From positions 248,001-312,000 of the forward strand of contig CAVXHG010000006.1 in the NCBI GenBank assembly GCA_963761525.1: DNA of 64,000 nt, written 5' to 3'. Of the stretch, positions 56,513 to 64,000 are shown one piece after another. The notes under the pieces are model-generated. The model did not search any database and was not told where the DNA came from. It saw only the letters and a list, made by a program, of their open reading frames with translations. Made by a program: the position numbers and the translations under genes. Source of the stretch: BOG-931 sp963761525. Lineage in GTDB: Bacteria; Pseudomonadota; Alphaproteobacteria; Rhizobiales; Xanthobacteraceae. How positions within the stretch are numbered: the stretch's first letter is position 1; each line of letters begins with the position of its first letter.

Positions 56513-56554
56513 GTTGCATTGCAGCGGTTGCCTTGCAGCAGTTGCCTTGATTGG
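56513..56554. repeat. Three 14-base tandem units upstream of sdhC
   Basis: GTTGCATTGCAGCG, GTTGCCTTGCAGCA and GTTGCCTTGATTGG follow each other head to tail (period 14). They lie between the divergent lysR and sdhC genes, about 50-95 bases before the sdhC start, where regulatory DNA is expected. Confidence 0.65.
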
Positions 56555-56605
56555 ATAGGAACGGTTCTAAGTCCGGCGCCCGCCGGATGAATTTGGATAA
56601 ACGTC

Positions 56606-57013
56606 ATGGCCGAAACCAAGGCCCGTATTGCGCGGCCGTTGTCGCCGCACCTGCAAATCTACCGGCCGATGCTGACGATGATGATGTCGATCGTGCATCG
56701 CATCACCGGCATTGGCTTGTACTTCGGCACGCTTTTGCTGGCGTGGTGGTTCATTTCCGCCGCAGGCCCCAACGGCTATGCGCGGTTTGAATGGTTCATT
56801 GGGTCGTGGATCGGCCGGCTGATCCTGTTCGGTTACACGTGGGCGCTGATCCACCATATGCTCGGCGGCATCCGCCATCTGATCTGGGACACCGGGCGCG
56901 GACTTGGTCCGAGCGAGCGCGAATGGCTCGTGGCCGCCAACCTGATCGGCTCCATCATCATCACCATCCTGCTGTGGGTCATTGGGCTCCTGGCGATGGG
57001 AGGCTCGGCATGA
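56606..57013 (+). CDS. sdhC: Succinate dehydrogenase cytochrome b556 subunit
   Basis: Membrane anchor of complex II, 135 residues, three helices. RPLSPHLQIYRPMLTMMMSI and HRITGIGLYFGTLLLAWWFI contain the conserved Ser/Arg and quinone-site residues; heme His in WALIHHMLGGIRHLIWDTGR. First gene of sdhCDAB; overlaps sdhD as ATGA. Confidence 0.96.
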   Translation: MAETKARIARPLSPHLQIYRPMLTMMMSIVHRITGIGLYFGTLLLAWWFISAAGPNGYARFEWFIGSWIGRLILFGYTWALIHHMLGGIRHLIWDTGRGLGPSEREWLVAANLIGSIIITILLWVIGLLAMGGSA

Positions 57014-57402
57014 GCGGCGAGACCCATATCCGGACCCCGCTGGCCAAAGTCCGCGGCCGCGGCTCGGCGAGATCCGGCACCGAGCAGTTCTGGCATCAGC
57101 GCCTCACGGCGTTCGCCAATATCCCGCTGACGATCGCTGCGGTGATCATCATGATCACCCTGCTTGGCCGTAATCAGGCCGCAGTGGCACAAATTCTCGG
57201 CTCACCAGCCATCAGCATCATCATGCTGCTGTTCATCGCTTCGATCACCATTCACATGCGGATCGGCATGGCGGTGGTCATCGAGGACTATGTGCACGAC
57301 GAAACGGCCAAGCTCGGCTTGCTGATGGCCAACACCTTCTTCACCGTCGTGGTCGGCCTCGCGGCCGCCTACGGCATCCTCAGACTTTCGTTCGGATTGT
57401 AA
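57010..57402 (+). CDS. sdhD: Succinate dehydrogenase membrane anchor subunit
   Basis: A 130-residue, three-helix protein from ATG 57010 (MSGETHIRTPLAKVRGRGSA). FWHQRLTAFANIPLTIAAVI and HMRIGMAVVIEDYVHDETAK are typical of alphaproteobacterial SdhD, including the heme-ligand region. It is coupled to sdhC and sdhA follows after two bases. Confidence 0.95.
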   Translation: MSGETHIRTPLAKVRGRGSARSGTEQFWHQRLTAFANIPLTIAAVIIMITLLGRNQAAVAQILGSPAISIIMLLFIASITIHMRIGMAVVIEDYVHDETAKLGLLMANTFFTVVVGLAAAYGILRLSFGL

Positions 57403-57404
57403 GC

Positions 57405-59247
57405 ATGGCGGACAACGGCACGAACGGAAAAGGCGCGGCTCCCTCGATCAACGGACGCGCTTATCCGATCGAAGATCATTCCTACGACGTCGTTGTCGTC
57501 GGCGCCGGCGGATCGGGATTGCGCGCTGTGGTCGGATGCAGCGAGGCGGGACTGCGCACCGCTTGCATCACCAAGGTGTTTCCGACCCGCTCACACACCG
57601 TGGCGGCACAGGGCGGCATCGCCGCCGCACTCGGAAACATGGGCGAAGACGACTGGCGCTGGCACATGTACGACACGGTCAAGGGCTCCGACTGGCTCGG
57701 CGACCAGGATTTCAATCGAGTATCTGTGCCGCAATGCGCCGCAGGCGGTGTACGAACTTGAGCACTGGGGCCTGCCGTTCTCGCGCCGCGAGGAAGACGG
57801 CAAGATCTATCAGCGGCCGTTCGGCGGCATGACCACGCATTACGGCAAAGGCACCGCCCAGCGCACCTGTGCCGCCGCCGACCGTACCGGCCACGCCATG
57901 CTGCACACCATGTATGGCCAGGCACTGCGCCATTCGGCGGAATTCTTCGTCGAGTATTTCGCCATCGACTTGATTATGGACGACGAAGGCCGCTGCCGCG
58001 GCGTCATCGCGCTCAATCTCGACGACGGTTCTATTCATCGCTTCTCAGGGCAAATGACGGTACTGGCGACCGGCGGCTATGGCCGCGCTTACGCATCCTG
58101 CACCGGCGCGCATACCCAGACCGGCGACGGCAACGCCATGGTGCTCCGCGCCGGCCTGCCGCTCGAAGACATGGAGTTCGTGCAATTCCATCCCACCGGC
58201 GTCTATGGCGCGGGCGTGCTGATCACCGAAGGCGCGCGCGGCGAAGGCGCTTACCTGGTAAATGCTCAAGGCGAGCGCTTCATGGAGCGCTATGCGCCGT
58301 CGGCCAAAGACCTCGCGTCGCGCGATGTGGTTTCCCGCGCCATGACCATCGAGATCCGGGAAGGCCGCGGCGTCGGTCCGAAGAAGGACCATATCTTCCT
58401 GCACCTCGACCATCTCGATCCGAAGATTCTGGCCGAGCGCTTGCCAGGCATCACCGAGTCCGCGCGCATCTTCGCCGGCGTCGATCTCACCCGCGAGCCG
58501 GTGCCAATCGTTCCGACCGTGCACTACAACATGGGCGGCATCGCCACGAACTTTCACGGCGAGGCCGTGATCAAGAAAGACGGCAATCCCGATCACGTCG
58601 TGCCGGGCCTGATGGCGCTCGGCGAAGCGGCCTGCGTGTCGGTGCACGGCGCCAATCGTCTCGGATCGAACTCACTGATCGATCTTGTGGTGTTCGGCCG
58701 CGCCGCGGCGCTACGCTGCGCCGATATCCTCACCCCGAACGACAAGCAGCCGGAGCTGCCGAAGGACTCCGCCGAGCTTGCGCTGTCGCGCCTCGACAAA
58801 TACCGCAACGCCTCTGGCGGCACGCCAACCGCGGTGCTTCGGGCCAAGATGCAGCACGTGATGCAGACCAATTGCGCGGTGTTCCGTACCGGCGAAGTGC
58901 TGAAAGAAGGATCGAAGCTGATCCACGAAGTGTTCGACGGGACCGGCGACGTCCGGACCAGCGACCGTTCGCTGATCTGGAACTCGGATCTGATCGAGAC
59001 GCTGGAATTCACCAACCTGATCGAGCAGGCTGTCGTCACCGTGGACGCCGCGGTCAATCGCACCGAAAGCCGCGGCGCCCATGCGCGCGAGGACTTCCCG
59101 AATCGCGACGATCAGAACTGGATGAAGCACACGCTGACCTGGCTCGACACCAAGACTGGCAACGTTTCGATCGATTACCGGCCGGTACACACCTTCACGC
59201 TCACCAACGACGTCTCGTATATCGAGCCGAAAGCCCGCGTTTACTGA
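57405..59247 (+). CDS. sdhA: Succinate dehydrogenase flavoprotein subunit, one frameshift
   Basis: Catalytic subunit of complex II, about 614 residues. FAD dinucleotide site DVVVVGAGGSGLRAVVGCSE, covalent FAD histidine in PTRSHTVAAQGGIAAALGNM, active-site segments GFQFHPTG-like EFVQFHPTGVYGAGVLITEG, and PTVHYNMGGIATNFHGEAV. Near 57710-57712 there is one extra T: with two Ts GDQDSIEYLCRNAPQA reads through, with three the frame breaks. Almost surely an error. The C-terminus ends YRPVHTFTLTNDVSYIEPKA. Confidence 0.95.
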
Positions 59248-59261
59248 AAGCGAATAAGACA

Positions 59262-60041
59262 ATGGTCGAATTTGCACTGCCGAAAAATTCCAAAGTAACC
59301 GAAGGCAAAACCTGGCCGCACCCGGCTAAGGCGAAAGCCGAGCGTGAGTATCGGGTCTATCGCTGGAATCCGGACGACGACGCCAATCCTCGGGTCGACA
59401 CCTACTACGTCAATTCCGAAGATTGCGGACCGATGATTCTCGATGGCCTGATCTGGCTGAAGAACAACATTGATGCGACGCTGACCTTCCGCCGCTCTTG
59501 CCGCGAGGGTATCTGCGGCTCATGCGCCATGAATATCGACGGCACGAACACGCTCGCCTGCACCAAGGCGATGAGCGAGGTGAAAGGCGCGGTGCGGGTC
59601 TATCCGCTGCCGCACATGCCGGTAGTGAAGGATCTGGTTCCTGATCTCACCAACTTCTACGCCCAGCACGCCTCGATCCAGCCGTGGCTGCAAACCGTAT
59701 CGCCGACGCCGCAGAAGGAATGGAAGCAGAGCCACGACGATCGCGCCAAGCTCGACGGGCTTTACGAGTGCATCCTGTGCGCCTGCTGCTCGACCTCCTG
59801 CCCGAGCTACTGGTGGAATTCCGACCGCTTTCTCGGTCCGGCTGCGCTGTTGCAGGCCCAGCGCTGGATCGTGGATTCGCGCGATGAGGCTACCGGCGAG
59901 CGGCTCGACAACCTCGAAGATCCGTTCCGGCTCTATCGCTGCCACACGATTATGAATTGCGCCAAGGCGTGCCCGAAGCACCTCAACCCATCGAAGGCCA
60001 TTGCCGAGATCAAGCGGGCGCTGGTCGAGCGGCAGGTGTAG
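59262..60041 (+). CDS. sdhB: Succinate dehydrogenase iron-sulfur subunit
   Basis: 259 residues carrying three clusters: [2Fe-2S] in SCREGICGSCAMNIDGTNTL followed by AC, [4Fe-4S] in CILCACCSTSCPSYWWNSDR, and [3Fe-4S] in CHTIMNCAKACPKHLNPSKA. Start ATG 59262 (MVEFALPKNSKVTEGKTW). Last gene of the operon; a small VOC gene follows after 20 bases. Confidence 0.97.
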   Translation: MVEFALPKNSKVTEGKTWPHPAKAKAEREYRVYRWNPDDDANPRVDTYYVNSEDCGPMILDGLIWLKNNIDATLTFRRSCREGICGSCAMNIDGTNTLACTKAMSEVKGAVRVYPLPHMPVVKDLVPDLTNFYAQHASIQPWLQTVSPTPQKEWKQSHDDRAKLDGLYECILCACCSTSCPSYWWNSDRFLGPAALLQAQRWIVDSRDEATGERLDNLEDPFRLYRCHTIMNCAKACPKHLNPSKAIAEIKRALVERQV

Positions 60042-60061
60042 AGGACAAACCCAGGATCGGC

Positions 60062-60445
60062 ATGCTCGATCACACGGGATTTCCGGTTTCCGACTACAAA
60101 CGATCCAAAGCCTTCTACGAGAAAGCGCTGGCGCCCTTGGGCTATGTGCTTGTGATAGAAGTGCAGCAGGACCAGAACGACGCTCCGGCTGCCGGTTTCG
60201 GTACCAACGGCAAACCGGACTTCTGGATCGGTGGCGAAGGCGGTCTCAACAAACCCATCCACGTTGCGTTCGCGGCAAAGGATCGCGCGGCGGTCGATGC
60301 CTTCTATGGCGCGGCAATCGCCGCCGGCGGCAAGGATAACGGTGCGCCCGGATTACGCCTGCATTATCACCCAAATTATTACGGCGCGTTCGTGCTCGAT
60401 CCCGACGGCCATAACATCGAAGCCGTCTGCCACGCACCGGCGTGA
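60062..60445 (+). CDS. VOC (glyoxalase/bleomycin-resistance) family protein
   Basis: A 127-residue two-module betaalphabetabetabeta protein. MLDHTGFPVSDYKRSKAFYE opens the first module with a metal-ligand His; HVAFAAKDRAAVDAFYGAAI starts the second, and YYGAFVLDPDGHNIEAVCHA ends it with the conserved Asp-Gly-His-x-x-Glu. This is typical of glyoxalase-like VOC proteins of unknown substrate. It may be read through from sdhB, 20 bases upstream. Convergent with argG (11 bases). Confidence 0.88.
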   Translation: MLDHTGFPVSDYKRSKAFYEKALAPLGYVLVIEVQQDQNDAPAAGFGTNGKPDFWIGGEGGLNKPIHVAFAAKDRAAVDAFYGAAIAAGGKDNGAPGLRLHYHPNYYGAFVLDPDGHNIEAVCHAPA

Positions 60446-60456
60446 ACGCAACCTGA

Positions 60457-61698
60457 TTACAGCTTGAGGTTCCGCTTGCGCTGGCCGAGCGTGCGCAGCC
60501 GCAGTGCATTGAGACGGATGAAGCCTTGGGCGTCGCGCTGGTCGTAGGCGACCTGGCCTTCTTCGAAGGTCACCAAGTCCTGATCATACAGCGAGTACTT
60601 GCTCTCGCGGCCAACCACAGCGGCGTTGCCCCGGTAGAGCTTCAACCGCACTTGGCCGGTGACGAATTCCTGGCTCTTGTCGATTGCCACTTGCAGCATC
60701 TCGCGCTCCGGCGAGAACCAGAAGCCGTTGTAGATCGCTTCGGCATATTTCGGCATCAGCTCATCCTTCAGATGCGCCGCGCCGCGATCCAGCGTGATCG
60801 ATTCGATGCCGCGATGAGCCGCGAGCAAGACGGTGCCGCCCGGCGTCTCGTACATGCCGCGTGATTTCATGCCGACGAAGCGGTTCTCGACCAGGTCGAG
60901 CCGGCCGATGCCGTGCTTGCGACCAAGCGCATTGAGCTCCGTCAGCAGCGCCGCCGGGGTGAGCTTCTTGTCGTTGATCGCGACCGGATCACCGCGCTCG
61001 AAATCAACGGTGATATATTCCGCTTTGTCGGGCGCGCTCTCTGGATCATCGGTGCGGGAATAGACGTAATCAGGCACTTCGCCCGCTGGATCTTCCAGGA
61101 CTTTGCCTTCCGACGACGTATGCAGAAGATTGGCGTCGGTCGAAAACGGCGCTTCGCCGCGCTTGTCCTTGGCGATCGGGATCTGGTTCAGCTCGGCGAA
61201 GGCCAACAACGCCTCGCGCGACTTGAAATCCCATTCGCGCCACGGTGCGATCACCTTCACGTCGGGCTTGAGCGCGTAATAGGCCAATTCGAAGCGAACC
61301 TGATCATTGCCTTTGCCAGTCGCCCCGTGGGCAACTGCGTCAGCGCCGACTTTCTCCGCGATCTCAATCTGCTTCTTGGCAATCAGAGGGCGTGCAATCG
61401 AGGTGCCGAGCAAATACTGGCCCTCATAGAGCGCGTTGGCCCGGAACATCGGGAACACATAATCGCGGACGAATTCTTCGCGCAGGTCCTCGATGAAAAT
61501 GTTCTGCGGCTTGATGCCCAGCGTCAGTGCCTTGGCGCGGGCCGGCTCAAGCTCCTCACCTTGGCCGAGATCGGCGGTGAAGGTGACGACCTCGCAGCCA
61601 TAAGTCGTTTGCAGCCACTTGAGAATGATCGACGTATCGAGCCCCCCGGAATAGGCGAGCACGACTTTTTTCACTTCCTTTGCACCGTCTTTTGCCAT
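60457..61698 (-). CDS. argG: Argininosuccinate synthase
   Basis: Joins citrulline and aspartate in arginine synthesis, 413 residues. ATP PP-loop VVLAYSGGLDTSIILKWLQT; TFTADLGQGEELEPARAKAL; HGATGKGNDQVRFELAYYAL; and EGKVLEDPAGEVPDYVYSRT. Start is ATG 61698 (MAKDGAKEVKKVVLAYSGG); the 22 codons upstream in frame lack support. Intact frame. Confidence 0.97.
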   Translation of the reverse strand: MAKDGAKEVKKVVLAYSGGLDTSIILKWLQTTYGCEVVTFTADLGQGEELEPARAKALTLGIKPQNIFIEDLREEFVRDYVFPMFRANALYEGQYLLGTSIARPLIAKKQIEIAEKVGADAVAHGATGKGNDQVRFELAYYALKPDVKVIAPWREWDFKSREALLAFAELNQIPIAKDKRGEAPFSTDANLLHTSSEGKVLEDPAGEVPDYVYSRTDDPESAPDKAEYITVDFERGDPVAINDKKLTPAALLTELNALGRKHGIGRLDLVENRFVGMKSRGMYETPGGTVLLAAHRGIESITLDRGAAHLKDELMPKYAEAIYNGFWFSPEREMLQVAIDKSQEFVTGQVRLKLYRGNAAVVGRESKYSLYDQDLVTFEEGQVAYDQRDAQGFIRLNALRLRTLGQRKRNLKL

Positions 61699-61844
61699 CG
61701 AACGTCCTGAAAATGCGCGATATTTGCGGAAAGTGCGCGGACTATAGGCAGGCGCGGGAACCACGCAAGCTTTGCTTTTGTTCTATATGCGGCCCCGTTG
61801 GCTTCGCCTAGACTTCATCGTGACGGATCGCTTTGGAGGGGCCC

Positions 61845-63113
61845 ATGCGTTCGACACTCACCACCATCATCCTGATCGCCATGCTGCTCGGCATCGCGGT
61901 CGGCTATGCGTGTCACACGCTATGGCCCGACCCGGCTACGGCAAAAGCCATCGCCGGCTACATCTCGTTGATGACCGACGTGTTCCTGCGCCTGATCAAG
62001 ATGATCATCGCGCCGCTGGTGTTCTCGACGCTGGTGGTCGGCGTGGCGCATATGGGCGATCCCAAGATCGTCGGCCGCATCGGCGCCAAGGCGATGGTGT
62101 GGTTCATCTCGGCCTCGCTGGTATCGCTGCTGTTGGGCCTTGTGCTGGTGAATATCCTGCGCCCCGGCGACAATCTCAATCTGCCGCTGCCGGACGCACA
62201 AGCCGCGACCAATCTCAAGGTCGCCTCGCTGTCCGCGCAGGATTTCATCGCGCACCTCGTTCCGCGCTCGATCGTCGAGGCGATGGCCAACAACGAAATT
62301 CTCCAGATCGTGGTGTTTTCGTTGTTCTTCGGCGTCGCCTGCGCGGCGCTTGGCGAGCGCGCCGAAGGACTGGTCGATGGCATCGAACAGCTCTCGCGCG
62401 CCATCCTGACCATCACAGGCTACGTCATGAAGCTCGCGCCGCTCGCGGTATTCGCTTCGATGGCCGCGATCGTCGCCACCCAGGGACTTGGCATCCTGAT
62501 CACCTACGGCAAGTTCGTAGCTGAATTTTATCTAGGGCTGCTGTTGCTGTGGGGATTATTGGTTGCAGTCGGCTATCTGTTCTTTGGTAGTCACGCAATG
62601 CGACTTGTTCAGTTGGTGCGCGAGCCATTTATGCTGGCGTTCTCGACGGCCAGCAGCGAGGCTGCCTATCCGAAAATGATGGAGCAACTCGAGAAGTTTC
62701 CTGTCAGCCGAAAAATCATCAGCTTCGTGCTGCCGATGGGCTATTCGTTCAACCTCGATGGCTCGATGATGTATTGCACGTTTGCGACCCTGTTCATCGC
62801 TCAAGCCTACAATATCCAGCTCTCGGTCGGCACGCAGGTAACGATGCTCCTGCTCTTGATGCTCACCAGCAAAGGTATGGCCGGCGTGCCGCGCGCCTCG
62901 CTCGTCGTCATCTCCGCAACGCTGACGAGCTTTAACCTGCCCGAATCCGGCCTCTTGCTGATTATCGGCATCGACCAGTTCCTCGACATGGGACGCTCCG
63001 CGACCAACGTCATCGGCAACTCTCTGGCCACCGCCGTCGTAGCAAAATGGGAAGGCGAGAAGATCGTTATCGGCGTCGCGCCGGAAGTCATGCTCGAACC
63101 GCGGGCGGCTTGA
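61845..63113 (+). CDS. Dicarboxylate/amino acid:cation symporter, DctA/GltP type
   Basis: A 422-residue DAACS-family carrier. Start ATG 61845 with ribosome site GGAGGG seven bases earlier. Key segments are DVFLRLIKMIIAPLVFSTLV, the serine-rich FMLAFSTASSEAAYPKMMEQ, MGYSFNLDGSMMYCTFATLF, and TSKGMAGVPRASLVVISATL (hairpin loop HP2). GIDQFLDMGRSATNVIGNSL carries the conserved Asp/Arg that bind substrate. It takes up C4-dicarboxylates or glutamate; which cannot be told. Divergent from argG by 146 bases. Confidence 0.92.
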   Translation: MRSTLTTIILIAMLLGIAVGYACHTLWPDPATAKAIAGYISLMTDVFLRLIKMIIAPLVFSTLVVGVAHMGDPKIVGRIGAKAMVWFISASLVSLLLGLVLVNILRPGDNLNLPLPDAQAATNLKVASLSAQDFIAHLVPRSIVEAMANNEILQIVVFSLFFGVACAALGERAEGLVDGIEQLSRAILTITGYVMKLAPLAVFASMAAIVATQGLGILITYGKFVAEFYLGLLLLWGLLVAVGYLFFGSHAMRLVQLVREPFMLAFSTASSEAAYPKMMEQLEKFPVSRKIISFVLPMGYSFNLDGSMMYCTFATLFIAQAYNIQLSVGTQVTMLLLLMLTSKGMAGVPRASLVVISATLTSFNLPESGLLLIIGIDQFLDMGRSATNVIGNSLATAVVAKWEGEKIVIGVAPEVMLEPRAA

Positions 63114-63157
63114 GGCAAGCTGCGCGGCACATCTGCCGTCGTGCCGTCGCTGCTAGA

Positions 63158-63589
63158 TCATCGCTGCCCTAGGCCGGCCTTGCGGCCAGCGACCAGCCAA
63201 TAGACAAAGCCACCGACGATACCCGACGCGGCCAACACTTCCCGTTCGCGTGCGAGGAAGCTATCGGGATCGCCGACATAGCCGGCGAAATCGAGCCCAT
63301 AACTGAGCGCCAATGCCAGCAGCCCGCCGAGCACTCCGTAGATCACGATAGAACGCCAACCGAACCCCTCAGCCAGCACGATCACCAAAAGCGACGGCAC
63401 CATGGCGATCGCAGCGATAGCGAATGCCCCGATCAGAATAACGACCCACGCCGCGGTCGAATTGAATCCTGCCGCGACCAGATCATCCCATTCCGGGGTC
63501 AGCGTACCGATAGTCAGAATTGCGGAAGCCGCGATGCAGGCTAACAGGTATCCGACCATCACGAGGAAAATGCGGGCGAGGACGGCCAT
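63158..63589 (-). CDS. Four-helix membrane protein of unknown function
   Basis: A 143-residue hydrophobic protein with helices at about 1-25 (ARIFLVMVGYLLACIAASAI), 45-65 (AAWVVILIGAFAIAAIAMVP), 68-95 (VYGVLGG-type IVIYGVLGGLLALALSYGLD) and 120-138 (AASGIVGGFVYWLVAGRKAG). A short charged stretch (DPDSFLAREREVLA) precedes the last helix. The final GRKAGLGQR is cytoplasmic by the positive-inside rule. Likely co-transcribed with rlmN (seven bases between), a pairing seen in rhizobial genomes. Function unknown. Confidence 0.78.
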   Translation of the reverse strand: MAVLARIFLVMVGYLLACIAASAILTIGTLTPEWDDLVAAGFNSTAAWVVILIGAFAIAAIAMVPSLLVIVLAEGFGWRSIVIYGVLGGLLALALSYGLDFAGYVGDPDSFLAREREVLAASGIVGGFVYWLVAGRKAGLGQR

Positions 63590-63596
63590 CGGCCGC

Positions 63597-64000
63597 TCAA
63601 TCCGTCATCGCCATGGCGCGCAACGCCAGCCGTTCGCGAGCGGAAAGCTTCTCGGTCTCACTCCGGAGCTGCCCGCAAGCTGCAAGGATGTCGCGTCCCC
63701 GCGGCGTGCGCACCGGCGACGCGTAGCCCGCGTCGAAAACGACTTCGGAGAATTTCTCGATCTGCTCCCAGTCGGAGCATTCATACGTGCTGCCCGGCCA
63801 GGGATTGAAGGGAATCAGGTTGATCTTCGCGGGCATGCCTTTGACCAGACGGACCAGCGCCTTGGCGTCGATCAATGAATTGTTGATGCCCTTGAGCATG
63901 ACATATTCGAAAGTGATGCGGCGGGCGTTGGAGACGCCGGGATAGTTGCGACAAGCATCCAGGAGTTCACGGATCGGATATTTGCGATTGAGCGGCACCA
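63597..64000 (-). CDS. rlmN: 23S rRNA (adenine2503-C2)-methyltransferase RlmN, 5' part outside window
   Basis: C-terminal portion of the radical-SAM methyltransferase that modifies A2503 of 23S rRNA and A37 of some tRNAs. Visible are EYVMLKGINNSLIDAKALVR (the conserved LxGxND-like stretch), KINLIPFNPWPGSTYE, and the methylated catalytic cysteine in RGRDILAACGQLRSETEKL. The radical-SAM CxxxCxxC motif lies beyond the right edge. The frame is open to the window end. Confidence 0.95.
   Translation of the reverse strand, partial: VPLNRKYPIRELLDACRNYPGVSNARRITFEYVMLKGINNSLIDAKALVRLVKGMPAKINLIPFNPWPGSTYECSDWEQIEKFSEVVFDAGYASPVRTPRGRDILAACGQLRSETEKLSARERLALRAMAMTD

Overview
The window is chromosomal, housekeeping DNA from an alphaproteobacterium of the order Hyphomicrobiales (Rhizobiales), closest in style to the Bradyrhizobium/Rhodopseudomonas/Xanthobacteraceae group. 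Support comes from high GC, LDH-type malate dehydrogenase in a zapE-mdh-sucCD-sucAB-lpd block, DUF2794, DUF1223 and DUF4337 family proteins, a ffh-rpsP-rimM-trmD-rplS-leuC run, and the typical intergenic palindromes of this group (GTCATGGCCGGG...CCCGGCCATGAC and GAGCATGATC...GATCATGCTC). No tRNA, rRNA, CRISPR array, prophage or insertion sequence was found.

Layout. 1-4.3 kb: end of a nucleoside 2-deoxyribosyltransferase, priA, xerC and a DUF4337 protein. 4.4-15.0 kb, minus strand: zapE, mdh, sucC, sucD, sucA, odhB/sucB and lpdA (malate dehydrogenase, succinyl-CoA synthetase and the 2-oxoglutarate dehydrogenase complex), with palindromic repeats at most cistron boundaries. 15.2-24.9 kb: acetyltransferases, ThpR, the TesA-like arylesterase divergent from a YbbA/YbbP-type ABC pair, a Bax-inhibitor-1 protein behind a structured leader, an MFS carrier, DUF2794, a candidate orphan RNA and DUF1223. 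25-31.4 kb: acnA, the cytochrome c maturation operon ccmABCDG, and the YciB septation protein. 31.5-36 kb: ftsY, an RluA pseudouridine synthase, a PPOX-fold protein, mtaB and dapF. 36.2-45.8 kb: an exported GyrI-like protein, a metallo-beta-lactamase-fold hydrolase, ffh-rpsP-rimM-trmD-rplS, leuC, a small accessory pocket, then leuD. 45.9-56.4 kb: an ABC-2 exporter, a tiny lysine-rich protein, a CoA-ester lyase, asd, exported hypotheticals, leuB, a Tat-exported molybdoenzyme with its cytochrome b, a mesaconyl-CoA hydratase and a LysR regulator. 56.6-64 kb: sdhCDAB, a VOC protein, argG, a DctA-type symporter, a membrane protein and the 3' part of rlmN.

Functionally the window holds much of the TCA cycle (aconitase, 2-oxoglutarate dehydrogenase, succinyl-CoA synthetase, succinate dehydrogenase, malate dehydrogenase), leucine synthesis (leuBCD), two steps of the aspartate/lysine route (asd, dapF), both protein components of SRP targeting (ftsY, ffh) and several tRNA/rRNA modification enzymes.

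Data quality matters. From about 1.9 to 8.75 kb there are roughly 20-25 frame shifts in essential, well-conserved genes (priA, xerC, DUF4337, lpdA, odhB, the 3' third of sucA). After that only six single-base shifts occur (YbbP-type permease, MFS, yciB, ffh, lysR, sdhA). Most look like sequence errors, so I annotate full gene spans and mark the breaks.

No dramatic new system is present. The items most worth a second look are the orphan structured RNA at 23.88-24.08 kb, the leader of the Bax-inhibitor gene, the sequestered ribosome site of leuB, the low-GC pocket with repeated ACACGCG motifs between leuC and leuD, and a 45-residue lysine-rich protein at 47.6 kb.
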